A stretch of 8,864 bases of DNA from Candidatus Brocadiaceae bacterium (GCA_024653795.1 JANLHY010000736.1:1-8864), one strand, 5' to 3'. Positions 1 through 6,961 are shown, counted from the first letter of the stretch. Numbers and translations are program-made. The notes: generated by a model from the letters alone, not told the origin.

Positions 1-175
1 GGGTATGGCTGTGATATTGTGACACTCTCAGAGGAAACGGAGAGAAACGGGGAATACAAATATCAGCCTGTAGCCACTACGCCAGTGTTTTACTCTACAG
101 TTTGTCCATTGATTTCGTGCTTATACCCTTGTATTTGCCTTTGAACATATATCCGAGAAGTCTTTCTCAAATATC

Positions 176-200
176 GCCCCCGATAGATTCATTCGGGGGC
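176..200. other. GC-rich hairpin, possible terminator of an upstream gene
   Basis: GCCCCCGA (176-183) pairs perfectly with TCGGGGGC (193-200) around a 9-base loop. There is no T-run on the + side, so it is a poor intrinsic terminator in that direction. It could still end transcription entering from the left, or act as an RNA-stabilising stem. Confidence 0.4.
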
Positions 201-249
201 TGAACGCCTGCTGTATCACCCTGTCTTTTCTCTGTCTTTGTTGAATTTT

Positions 250-279
250 TCTGTGATCATCTGCGAACATCTGTGTCCT
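250..279. repeat. three degenerate 10-bp units (TCTGYGANCA-like)
   Basis: TCTGTGATCA, TCTGCGAACA and TCTGTGTCCT follow each other without gaps. This resembles the 'CATCTGCG..CATCTGTG' dispersed motif often seen in intergenic DNA of environmental bacteria. That comparison is from memory only. No function is evident. Confidence 0.35.
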
Positions 280-306
280 CACGTATCAATACTGATACCT
301 TTCTGA

Positions 307-335
307 TTGACATATAAATATAAGTGATATAAGAT
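307..335 (+). promoter_or_regulatory. sigma70-like promoter for acsA
   Basis: A perfect TTGACA (307-312) is followed after 17 bases by TAAGAT (330-335). An overlapping TATAAG (328-333) would give a 15-base spacer. Transcription would start near 342, leaving a leader of about 80 nt before the ATG at 421. Confidence 0.45.
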
Positions 336-420
336 TGTGTCTGATATTTTGGTTCAGGCTACAAACTTGAGACAGCGCAGTTTATCAAAGAAAGATGAAA
401 TATAGCTGAAAATCGTATTT

Positions 421-2151
421 ATGAAAAACGCGGAAATTATTAGCAAAAAACCTGTAACAGATGGTCTCCTGGATTACGAAAGGACTTGCGAGGAATTTTC
501 GTGGGAAGCTATTAAAAAAGAATTCTGTACAAGTAATGATAAGGTAAACATCGCCTATGATGCTATAGACAAGCATGCTCAGTCATGGCGAAAGAATAAG
601 GTGGCTTTGTACTGGGAGGGCGCGGATGGTACCTGTCAGAAGTACACATTCCTGGAGATGAAGAAACTTTCCGACAAGTGTGCCAATATGCTCCGGAAAT
701 TAGGGGTTAAAAAGGGATGCCGTGTATTTATATTTCTGCCCCGTTTACCAGAGCTTTATATCGGCATGATAGCCATTGCAAAACTTGGTGCCATTGCAGG
801 ACCTATGTTTTCTGCCTTTGGGCCTGATGCAGTACGCGACCGTTTGCATAATGGTGGGGCCAGTGTTTTAATCACTACACACGAATTGAAAGAACGTGTC
901 GAAACGGTACTGTGGGAATTGCCAAAGTTAGAACATATCGTGTTAGTCAATGTCAAAGAAGACTATGAGATGGAAGAGGAAGATGTATGTTATAAGACAT
1001 TGATGAAAGATGCTCCAGAAAAGTTTGAAATGGAATGGATGGAATGGGAAGACCCCTTATATATCCTGTATACTTCCGGTACTACAGGTAAGCCAAAAGG
1101 CATAACACATGTTCACAATGACATGATTTCTCATTATATCACCACCAAATGGGTTTTAGACCTGAGAGATGACGATGTATACTGGTGCACCGCTGATCCC
1201 GGCTGGGTAACAGGAACGGTTTACGGACTGTGGGGCCCGTGGCTGAACGGCATTTCTTCTTATATTTATGATGGCCGGTTTGACGCCGCAAAGTGGTATG
1301 AAATTATTCAAACGTATAAAGTTACTGTATGGTATACTGCTCCTACGGCATTGCGCATGCTTATGAAGGCTGGCGATGGTATTGTAAAAAAATATGATTT
1401 AAGCAGTTTAAGGTATATATGCAGTGTTGGTGAACCGCTTAATCCAGAGGTGATACGGTGGGGATCGAAGGTCTACGAATTACCAATTCATGATAATTGG
1501 TGGCAAACGGAAACGGGTTCCATTATGATTGCAAATTATCCCTGTCTGCCGATAAAGCCAGGTTCTATGGGCAAACCTTTTCCTGGTATAAAAGCGGCTA
1601 TTATTGATGGCAAGGGCAATGAACTACCGGCGGGACAGCATGGACTTTTGGCATTAAAACCTGGCTGGCCTTCTATGCTGAGGAAAGTATGGGGAGACGA
1701 AAAACGGTTTGCAGAATATTTCAGCATAAACGGATGGTATGCAACAGGCGATACTGCTTATAAGGACGAGGATGGTTACTTCTGGTTTGTGGGAAGGGCA
1801 GATGATGTAATCAATACATCAGGCCATAGGGTAGGCCCATTTGAGGTAGAAAGCGCACTGCTCGAACACAGGGCTGTAGCAGAATCGGGTGTGATTGGAA
1901 AACCCGATGCTGAAAGGGGAGAAATTATCAAGGCATTTGTGGTACTTCACGAAGGTTTTGCGCCCTCGAAGGAATTGGAAGAAGAGCTAAAGAAATTTAT
2001 AAGGCATCGCCTGGCAGCACATGCATACCCACGTGAAATAGAATTCTGTATAAATTTACCCAAAACCCGTAGCGGTAAAATTATGCGTCGACTGCTGAAG
2101 GCCAGAGATCTGGGATTGTCTACAGGGGATATATCCACGCTTGAGGATTAG
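421..2151 (+). CDS. acsA: acetyl-CoA synthetase (AMP-forming)
   Basis: This cytoplasmic enzyme activates acetate (probably also propionate) with ATP and CoA, through an acyl-adenylate, to acyl-CoA, AMP and pyrophosphate. The 576-residue protein shows the ANL-superfamily signatures in order. They are the P-loop-like YTSGTTGKPKG (217-227), ADPGWVTG, DNWWQTETG (358-366, whose tryptophan shortens the acyl pocket in acetyl-CoA synthetases), GWYATGD (438-444), the hinge GRADDVINTSGHR (458-470), and PKTRSGK (547-553) with the catalytic lysine K553, the site that protein acetyltransferases modify in this family. The length fits the ~570-residue Bacillus/archaeal AcsA type rather than the ~650-residue enterobacterial Acs. 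The ATG at 421 is the first start after in-frame stops, and no strong Shine-Dalgarno precedes it. The FmdE-family gene follows 133 bases downstream on the same strand. A medium-chain acyl-CoA synthetase is the main alternative, but the WWQTETG motif argues for acetate. Confidence 0.9.
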   Translation: MKNAEIISKKPVTDGLLDYERTCEEFSWEAIKKEFCTSNDKVNIAYDAIDKHAQSWRKNKVALYWEGADGTCQKYTFLEMKKLSDKCANMLRKLGVKKGCRVFIFLPRLPELYIGMIAIAKLGAIAGPMFSAFGPDAVRDRLHNGGASVLITTHELKERVETVLWELPKLEHIVLVNVKEDYEMEEEDVCYKTLMKDAPEKFEMEWMEWEDPLYILYTSGTTGKPKGITHVHNDMISHYITTKWVLDLRDDDVYWCTADPGWVTGTVYGLWGPWLNGISSYIYDGRFDAAKWYEIIQTYKVTVWYTAPTALRMLMKAGDGIVKKYDLSSLRYICSVGEPLNPEVIRWGSKVYELPIHDNWWQTETGSIMIANYPCLPIKPGSMGKPFPGIKAAIIDGKGNELPAGQHGLLALKPGWPSMLRKVWGDEKRFAEYFSINGWYATGDTAYKDEDGYFWFVGRADDVINTSGHRVGPFEVESALLEHRAVAESGVIGKPDAERGEIIKAFVVLHEGFAPSKELEEELKKFIRHRLAAHAYPREIEFCINLPKTRSGKIMRRLLKARDLGLSTGDISTLED

Positions 2152-2243
2152 CTTAACTTAACCTTTAATTGAAAAGGCAAAGACGAATGGAAAAGAAGGC
2201 ATTGAATTCACTGTCCATCAAATAGATGAACATTTTTAACAGA

Positions 2244-2249
2244 TATAAT
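2244..2249 (+). promoter_or_regulatory. candidate -10 box upstream of the FmdE-family gene
   Basis: A perfect TATAAT lies about 36 bases before the ATG at 2285, in an AT-rich stretch. No matching -35 is seen at 16-18 bases upstream. The gene may have its own start site or be read through from acsA. Confidence 0.3.
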
Positions 2250-2284
2250 CTTTAAATTATTTACATAAGGAGAAAGGTAAATCA

Positions 2285-2926
2285 ATGGAACAGACAAAAT
2301 TTAATAAATCATTTTTTGATAAAGTCGAGTCAATCAGGATTAAAGACCCCCTTGCCATAGCGCTGGGTGCAATGGATAAAAACGAGACATTTGTCTTTAC
2401 ATATACCGATGCGGTAAAACTTGCCGGCCATTCATGTCCGGCGGTTTCTGGTGCATACAAATTAACCCAATTGGCATTAAAAAGTTTATACGGTAATGAA
2501 ACGCCAGTACGTGGCCAAATCAGGGTAACGTTTAAAGGGAGAATAGACTATAAGGTAAATGGGCCAATATCACAAGTTGTTACATTGATAACCGGTGCTG
2601 CAGGTGAGAGTGGTTTTAAGGGACTGGGTGGAGGCCGATACAACAGGCATAATTTACTATCTTTTGATGAAACACAGGAAGCTAGTGAAGACGCAGTGTG
2701 CACGGTAATATTTGAAAGTATGGATACTAAAAAGAAGATTGAAATCTCTTACTGCAATTACATGCTGCCTGCTAACCCTAAAATGGGAGAGTTAATGCCG
2801 TTGGCCGTAACAGGCAAGGGAACCGATGCGGAAATAAAAGAATTCGGGGAATTATGGCACGAGAGGATTAAGGCAGTGCTTTCAAATCCACCAGAAGGAA
2901 TGTTTGTAATAAAGGAATTGAAATAA
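2285..2926 (+). CDS. FmdE-domain protein (formylmethanofuran dehydrogenase subunit E family)
   Basis: The 213-residue soluble protein carries the FmdE-type signature GHSCPAVSGAYKL (48-60). Its His49-x-Cys51-Pro corresponds to the conserved HxCPG region of PF02663. A glycine-rich stretch GGGRYNRHNL follows in the middle, and the C-terminus has FGELWHERIKAVL. The Cys-rich zinc-ribbon tail of many archaeal FmdE proteins is absent, so this is the domain-only version. Known FmdE proteins are associated with Mo/W formylmethanofuran dehydrogenase, but most bacterial homologues are orphans of unproven function, and no Fmd/Fwd catalytic subunit is visible here. AAGGAG (2267-2272) and GAAAGG (2272-2277) lie before the ATG at plausible distances. 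Its place directly after acsA suggests joint expression and perhaps a role linked to acetate or C1 metabolism. That link is inference. Confidence 0.8.
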   Translation: MEQTKFNKSFFDKVESIRIKDPLAIALGAMDKNETFVFTYTDAVKLAGHSCPAVSGAYKLTQLALKSLYGNETPVRGQIRVTFKGRIDYKVNGPISQVVTLITGAAGESGFKGLGGGRYNRHNLLSFDETQEASEDAVCTVIFESMDTKKKIEISYCNYMLPANPKMGELMPLAVTGKGTDAEIKEFGELWHERIKAVLSNPPEGMFVIKELK

Positions 2927-3303
2927 GGTTTTTAAGGATAACGAAGGGGAGCTTATTGTGAAAATTAGTCAATTGAGAGAGAAATGATTGCCCTCTTAAT
3001 TTCACTTTGTTTCCCCTCTAACCACCGGATCTTATCCATATAGATGTTCGACCTATAATCCGGGCAATCCAACACAATTTGCACCCTTGTTACAAAGAAA
3101 ACCATCTGTTTTTTCGAAACAAATATATATCTTGACGAGGGAATATTAAAATGTATAATAAAACGATGTTTATTATATACAGAATAATAAATTAATGCAA
3201 TGAAAGGGGGTGGAAGACAGAAGGGATAGTAATTTAAAATATAATCTTATGGTACTTATATAAATCTTAATATCAAATCAATAGAAGAAAGGAGAAAGGG
3301 GTT
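2927..3303. other. intergenic region between the FmdE-family gene and the exported-protein gene
   Basis: The stretch holds an imperfect hairpin (GTGAAAATTA 2958-2967 against TAATTTCAC 2997-3005, one bulge). It is followed by a weakly T-rich stretch and could be a poor terminator of the acsA unit. The promoter at 3132-3159 and a long AT-rich leader follow. Only ORFs of about ten codons are present, and I see no gene. Confidence 0.5.
3132..3159 (+). promoter_or_regulatory. strong sigma70-like promoter for the small exported protein
   Basis: TTGACG (3132-3137) and a perfect TATAAT (3154-3159) are separated by 16 bases. The predicted start near 3166 gives a leader of about 138 nt before the ATG at 3304, long for a 114-codon gene. 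Confidence 0.6.
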
Positions 3304-3648
3304 ATGTTTAAGAAGATATTTGCGGGGGTTTTGGGTGTAGCACTGGTTGCAGGAATCGGTATGACAACGGCGCAGGCTTATCAGGTTAAACCTGCAAAAT
3401 TATGGGTTACCGCAACCGCAATCGGTACACCAATCGAGGGAGCTGAAATTAAGGTTGGCGATAATACATGTGCAACAGGCAAGAATGGTACCTGTGTGTT
3501 CGAGTTAAAACCAGGAACGTATGAAATTTCAGTTCACGAACATGGCGGCGCAAGCGCCCATACTACCGTGAGCCTGGAAGAAAAAGATATTAGGTTTATT
3601 TCACTGGATTTAGGCGCCAGCGCACTCCATCCAAGCGGACATCACTAA
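3304..3648 (+). CDS. small exported protein with a carboxypeptidase-regulatory/PEGA-like beta domain
   Basis: The 114-residue protein has a clear Sec signal peptide: MFKK, a hydrophobic core at residues 5-22, and a likely cut after AQA (23-25). The mature ~89 residues read like a small beta-sandwich of the CarboxypepD_reg/PEGA kind: TATAIGTPIEGAEIKVGD, then GTCVFELKPGTYEISV, then TTVSLEE. Two cysteines (C56, C64) could form a disulphide. Histidines cluster at 78, 80, 86, 109, 113 and 114, which may allow metal binding. It should act in the periplasm or, in an anammox cell, possibly another non-cytoplasmic compartment. The strong RBS AAAGGAG (3288-3294) sits 9 bases before the ATG. It has its own promoter (3132-3159) and a very strong terminator (3689-3733), so it is a single-gene transcript, probably well expressed. 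No specific function is recognised. Confidence 0.8.
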   Translation: MFKKIFAGVLGVALVAGIGMTTAQAYQVKPAKLWVTATAIGTPIEGAEIKVGDNTCATGKNGTCVFELKPGTYEISVHEHGGASAHTTVSLEEKDIRFISLDLGASALHPSGHH

Positions 3649-3688
3649 TCGTGGTAACACACCACAGATTTTAAAAATTTCTTAATCT

Positions 3689-3733
3689 AAAGGCAGTTGC
3701 TAATTGTTCTATATATTAGCAACTGCCTTTTTC
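3689..3733 (+). terminator. strong rho-independent terminator
   Basis: A perfect 16-bp stem is formed by 3689-3704 (AAAGGCAGTTGCTAAT) and 3715-3730, with a 10-base loop and a TTTTT run at 3728-3732. It closes the exported-protein transcript. The next ATG lies only 14 bases after it. Confidence 0.9.
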
Positions 3734-3746
3734 TATTACTGGAAGT

Positions 3747-4190
3747 ATGATTAAATTAAAGAAAATACTTTGTCCGATCGACTTTTCCGCTTGTTCTATC
3801 TATGCATTAACCTACGCAATAGATCTATCACTTAAAGACCATGCCTCTCTGTACCTCATACACGTTATAGAAACTAATATGGGTGATATAGGAGATATAT
3901 TAAAACAAATCGACCTGCTTCTGGATGATAAACAGACTGACAGTCTCAAGATGCGGCTTATTAATTTAATACCTGATGAGATACGAACAAATATTAGTAT
4001 AAATACCCTTGTGGTTAAAGGTACTCCTTTTGTGGAAATAATAAAAGCTGCTAAAGACACTCAGGCAGATTTAATTGTTATGGGTACGCATGGTAAGACG
4101 GGGTTGGACTATATACTGATTGGAAGTGTTGCGGAGAGGGTAATACAAAGGTCCCCCTGTCCTGTATTAAGCATAAGACTTCCAAAATAA
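3747..4190 (+). CDS. universal stress protein (UspA family)
   Basis: The 147-residue single-domain cytoplasmic protein begins with KKILCPIDFS (5-14), including the conserved Asp12 that contacts adenine. It ends with the ATP-binding signature G113-x2-G116-x9-G126-S127 (MGTHGKTGLDYILIGS) followed by AERVIQRSPCPVL. It is therefore expected to be the nucleotide-binding subgroup. Full length is normal for the family. GGAAG (3741-3745) lies just one base from the ATG, too close for a standard Shine-Dalgarno. There is essentially no room for a promoter between the preceding terminator (ending about 3733) and this start. Expression must rely on terminator read-through, a promoter inside or before the terminator hairpin, or a nearly leaderless start. 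Its molecular target is unknown, as for most Usp proteins. Confidence 0.92.
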   Translation: MIKLKKILCPIDFSACSIYALTYAIDLSLKDHASLYLIHVIETNMGDIGDILKQIDLLLDDKQTDSLKMRLINLIPDEIRTNISINTLVVKGTPFVEIIKAAKDTQADLIVMGTHGKTGLDYILIGSVAERVIQRSPCPVLSIRLPK

Positions 4191-4481
4191 TTATTTCAAT
4201 CCCATAGGTATTCAAATTTCAATTCCATATTCTTCCTTAATATTGGCTGATTACCACCAAAAATATCTTTATTTGCCTTGTCATTTTCCTGTATAAAATA
4301 AACTACCGCTAATAACAACATTTGCTTATACATTAGCTGTCTAAATACTTGTGCGAATTAATTATCTCGTATAATCCAAGCCGCATACTACGGTATGACA
4401 GTTGCTAATCAGTGAAAATGCGACATAGTCATTTACTATCGGCACGGAAGTAAACTAGAGTTGTTTTCATGAGAGGTAACA
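4191..4481. other. intergenic region upstream of the PAS protein
   Basis: This is AT-rich non-coding DNA. It contains a possible promoter (TTGTGC 4349-4354, TATAAT 4370-4375), a small hairpin CATAC-TACG-GTATG (4384-4397) right where the transcript would begin, and a second weak hairpin ATAGT/ACTAT further on. No gene is seen on either strand, and no convincing terminator follows the universal stress gene. Confidence 0.5.
4349..4375 (+). promoter_or_regulatory. candidate promoter for the PAS protein
   Basis: A perfect TATAAT (4370-4375) has TTGTGC (4349-4354) 15 bases upstream, a short spacer. The expected start near 4382 gives a ~100-nt leader beginning with a C(UACG)G tetraloop hairpin. Confidence 0.4.
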
Positions 4482-4940
4482 TTGCTTACGAAAAGATATA
4501 AATCAAAATCTACGCGTTTGAATACTTCCTCACTCTCCCGCAAGGTCATTAGTAAGGGACAGGTATACCGTACAAGAGTGCATAAAACAAGGGAAGTACT
4601 TAATTCCATTTTTAAGGCAATAACAGACCCTATCATTGTATTTGATGCGGAATTTACGGTAATAAGGATAAACAAGGCAGCAAAAGAATTTTTTACAGGA
4701 TATCCAATAGGAAAGAAGTGTTTTTTAACAAAACATAAATTTGCACTGGCCTGTAAGAATTGCCCAACATGGCAAACACTGAAGACTGGCGCTACTACAA
4801 CCAGCGAGATATTGAATCCCAAGACCAGTACCACACTTCTTTTAAAAACATACCCTATTTATAACAGACTAAAAAATATAAAAGGGGTTGTTCTCATTGG
4901 TAGAGAAAGCGATGATGTGCCCATGAAATGGAATAGATAA
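4482..4940 (+). CDS. orphan PAS-domain protein with a Cys-x10-Cys-x2-Cys loop
   Basis: The 152-residue protein has a basic N-terminal tail (1-36), then a PAS core. The core runs LNSIFKAITDPIIVFDAEFT (40-59) and INKAAKEFF, then a loop with C80, C91 and C94 (ACKNCP), then strands ending GVVLIGRESDD. The C...CxxCP loop recurs in PAS domains of two-component sensors and could hold metal or sense redox. No HisKA, HATPase, GGDEF, HTH or membrane segment is attached. It is either a stand-alone sensor/adaptor or a fragment of a larger kinase. The start is TTG at 4482: GAGAGG (4471-4476) lies 5 bases before it, an in-frame TGA lies at 4470-4472, and the alternative ATG at 4469 opens an 11-codon dead end. 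It is separate from the universal stress gene by 291 bases. Its partner is unknown. Confidence 0.65.
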   Translation: MLTKRYKSKSTRLNTSSLSRKVISKGQVYRTRVHKTREVLNSIFKAITDPIIVFDAEFTVIRINKAAKEFFTGYPIGKKCFLTKHKFALACKNCPTWQTLKTGATTTSEILNPKTSTTLLLKTYPIYNRLKNIKGVVLIGRESDDVPMKWNR

Positions 4941-4995
4941 AAGGATATTGACGACAGCTCCGGTTTCGTTTATCATTTAGAGTAACTGTTCAGCC

Positions 4996-5170
4996 CACCG
5001 CAAAGGCGCAAAGGACGCCCTCCCCCATGTCCCCCTCCAGAGGGGGAGAAAGGGGGAGGAATGAGAAAATACTTCACAGAAGGAGTATCTTCTATAACAA
5101 AATCACAAAGTTTTCAGAAATTTTCAGCATTTATTTTCTAAAAAATACTACCTTTTGCGCCTTTGCGGTG
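4996..5170. repeat. MITE-like element with 17-bp terminal inverted repeats
   Basis: CACCGCAAAGGCGCAAA (4996-5012) returns perfectly inverted at 5154-5170, and similarity extends by a further GG with one extra A. The 175-bp interval contains a second, unrelated nested hairpin (5019-5059). There is no ORF inside, so movement would need an enzyme supplied in trans. The 'accgcaaaggcgcaaagg' motif is, from memory, widespread in intergenic DNA of many bacteria. The two arms may therefore be two independent copies rather than the ends of one element. Confidence 0.6.
5019..5059. repeat. nested C-rich/G-rich palindrome
   Basis: The outer stem CCTCCCCC (5019-5026) pairs with GGGGGAGG (5052-5059). The inner stem TCCCCCT (5030-5036) pairs with AGGGGGA (5041-5047) around loop CCAG. 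Both are perfect. It resembles the dispersed 'ccctcccccat...agagggggag' repeats found in many bacterial genomes (from memory). It would form a very stable hairpin in RNA and may stop or stall transcription on either strand. Confidence 0.65.
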
Positions 5171-5254
5171 AACTATTACCATTTAGATTAATCTTTGCGT
5201 AGGAAAGAGAACAATGTGACACTTTAATCTGGGCGTTTTTAATTCGTTTTAACC

Positions 5255-5929
5255 ATGCATTTCATTAAACCTGTATCATATAAACATTGGTTCATCTTAC
5301 TTTTGTTTCTTACTTCAATTGGTTGCTTAAGCGGTACCAGGCCAGATGTAAGACTTTCCCCAAAACTTGATAAACGACTTTATCAAATAATTCCTTTACC
5401 GCTTACTGTTGGTATTTATATTGAACCAACCTTGCGTAATTATGTCCAGGAAGCACCGTTGAAACAAGATGAGGCTGGTACGCCTTATTATGTCTTTCCA
5501 AATTTTGTTTTTCCAATCGGCGAAACGCTTTCTTCGAAAATCGAGGAGATGTCGGGAATCTTATTTAAAAAGGCAATATTGATAGATAGTTTACAGAATA
5601 AAGAAGCATTGGATGGGATTTTAACCATTAGTTTAAAAAATTCGGAAATAGAACTTCACATGGAAATATCTGTATGGAGGGCCATTGGACGCCATAATCT
5701 TTCAATCACGGCATCATTTTTAGATCCCAAACTCAATACAGTGTGGAACTCAGAAATTGCGGTGGAAGGGAAAGGGCTGGACTTTGTAACTTCTCAGGTC
5801 GAACACGAATGGTGGATTACGACTGGCCCCAAGTTTGGGCCTGCCGTAGATGACGCTATAGAAAAGCTCACTTACGAACTTGCCCAAAAACTTATTGCAT
5901 CAAAAGAGATATCGGAAATCAAGAACTAA
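5255..5929 (+). CDS. putative outer-membrane or envelope lipoprotein, family unknown
   Basis: The 224-residue protein starts with a basic/aromatic N-terminus and a hydrophobic core (12-20). A lipobox-like TSIGC with Cys24 follows, so lipid anchoring is likely, although the -3 residue is Ser rather than Leu. The mature part opens PLPLTVGIYIEP, followed by a YYVFPNFVFPIGET stretch and a 'DGILTISLKNSEIELHM' beta-rich centre. A helix (AVDDAIEKLTYELAQKLI) ends the protein. The alternating strands and the 'lysine-leucine-x-hydrophobic' opening are reminiscent of small periplasmic lipoproteins that assist envelope transport (YajG- or ABC-auxiliary-like), but I cannot assign a family. No clear RBS precedes the ATG. 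The gene converges on the parvulin gene, with only 21 bases between the two stops and no hairpin between them. Confidence 0.65.
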   Translation: MHFIKPVSYKHWFILLLFLTSIGCLSGTRPDVRLSPKLDKRLYQIIPLPLTVGIYIEPTLRNYVQEAPLKQDEAGTPYYVFPNFVFPIGETLSSKIEEMSGILFKKAILIDSLQNKEALDGILTISLKNSEIELHMEISVWRAIGRHNLSITASFLDPKLNTVWNSEIAVEGKGLDFVTSQVEHEWWITTGPKFGPAVDDAIEKLTYELAQKLIASKEISEIKN

Positions 5930-5950
5930 AACTAATAAAGAAAACCGATA

Positions 5951-6886
5951 TTACTGGTTAATCACAATTTGTGCCGCTTTATGAAGCTGAGAGAGTAATT
6001 TGAGGGTCTCCTCATCCAGCACTGCAACCCGGACTTTTTCCTTAACATCCCCAAATTTAATATTAGCGCCTTCTTTTTTCTCCGTTACTTTTATGAGGTG
6101 GTATCCAAATTCAGTCTGAACCGGATTACTTACCTGACCTGTCCGTAAAGAAAATGCAGTATCTAAAAATGACTTTGCGAGATTGCCTTTTCTTTGAATG
6201 AATCCTAAATCACCCCCATTTTGAGCCGATGGGCAGTTGGAATATTTTTTTACCATTTCATCAAAAGCAGCCCCGCGATCAATTTCTCTTTTGATACTTT
6301 TGATTTGTTCCAGCGTATGTGATAATTCTTCCTGCGTCTTCATATCTCTTGTATCGATAAGTATGTGGCAGACCTTAACAGACTCGCCATTAAAAAGGCT
6401 CCTGTTTCCATCAAAATATTTCTCCAGAGTCTTGTCATCCAGTTTATTATTGAAATATTTTCCAAGGGCAAGAGAATGTTTTATACCTCTTTTGAATTCA
6501 CCAATATTGGAGCCTATAGATGCAAGAACATTTTCCAGCGTTTGAACAGCATCCTTCTGATTGCCTGTGATATTACTTCTTACCTGATTCACCTCCCGCT
6601 CAATCTCCTCAGGGGCAACAACCAAACCCTGTTTATCAATGAATTCTTCCAGCAATATATCAGTAATCAGTTGGTCCAGGATTTCCTGTTTAATAGTATT
6701 GAGTGTTTCTGCATTCGTATTTCTGAAAGTTCCGAGTCGATTAGCTAAATCCGCCTGTGTTATCTTTTTGCCGTTGACAGTTGCTATAACTATTTCATTC
6801 TGATGCTTTTTTTCAGCAGAAAATGTACCTCGTTGGAATGAGATTACAAGCAAACACAATATTAGAATTATGAAAGGCTTATTCAT
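5951..6886 (-). CDS. exported peptidyl-prolyl isomerase (SurA/PrsA-like parvulin)
   Basis: The 311-residue protein is a periplasmic or extracytoplasmic folding factor. A signal peptide spans residues 1-24 (hydrophobic 5-16, likely cut after FSA). A SurA/trigger-type helical chaperone segment follows, from VNGKKITQADLANRL (37-51) through about 160. One rotamase (PpiC/parvulin) domain spans 170-267, with KVCHILI (His174), SNCPSAQNGGDLGF (217-229) and FGYHLIKV (His263), the usual parvulin landmarks. Residue 173 is Cys, where many homologues have Ala or Ser. A short helical tail closes the protein. A single rotamase domain fits PrsA or the Cbf2/PEB4 type better than two-domain SurA. The ATG at 6886 has no strong Shine-Dalgarno. 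The promoter at 6962-6990 drives it alone. It would help fold secreted or outer-membrane proteins. Confidence 0.88.
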   Translation of the reverse strand: MNKPFIILILCLLVISFQRGTFSAEKKHQNEIVIATVNGKKITQADLANRLGTFRNTNAETLNTIKQEILDQLITDILLEEFIDKQGLVVAPEEIEREVNQVRSNITGNQKDAVQTLENVLASIGSNIGEFKRGIKHSLALGKYFNNKLDDKTLEKYFDGNRSLFNGESVKVCHILIDTRDMKTQEELSHTLEQIKSIKREIDRGAAFDEMVKKYSNCPSAQNGGDLGFIQRKGNLAKSFLDTAFSLRTGQVSNPVQTEFGYHLIKVTEKKEGANIKFGDVKEKVRVAVLDEETLKLLSQLHKAAQIVINQ

Positions 6887-6961
6887 ACTTTTACTTTATT
6901 AAAAATAATTTGAAATTGTTGTATAAAACGAAAATTGCATACTCCTTTAATCACTTAAATT

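Larger units (their letters stand above)
1..420. other. intergenic leader region without a recognisable gene
   Basis: I see no convincing coding region on either strand here. The stretch holds a GC-rich hairpin (176-200), a short degenerate 10-base periodic repeat (250-279) and a sigma70-like promoter (307-335) ahead of the acetyl-CoA synthetase gene. The first ~150 bases carry no homology that I recognise. Confidence 0.55.
4941..5254. other. non-coding region dominated by an inverted-repeat element
   Basis: No gene is supported in this stretch. It holds the inverted-repeat element at 4996-5170 with its C/G-rich nested hairpin, then about 80 AT-rich bases before the lipoprotein gene in which I see no consensus promoter. 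Confidence 0.55.

Noticed and set aside
1..150. Possible end of an upstream gene at the left edge
   Set aside because: Neither strand gives a recognisable or sustained reading frame.
2943..2987. GTG-started 9-codon ORF with AAGGGGAG upstream, after the FmdE-family gene
   Set aside because: Too short, no recognisable peptide, and overlaps an imperfect hairpin. Most likely chance.
4469..4501. ATG-started ORF (MRGNIAYEKI) as alternative start ahead of the PAS protein
   Set aside because: It ends after ten codons and is out of frame. The TTG at 4482 has the better-placed RBS.
6899..6948. Minus-strand 13-codon ORF (starting MQFSFY) behind AAAGGAG in the leader of the parvulin gene, a possible regulatory leader peptide
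   Set aside because: AGGAG lies only one base from its ATG and the peptide has no attenuation-like codon pattern. It is not supportable.
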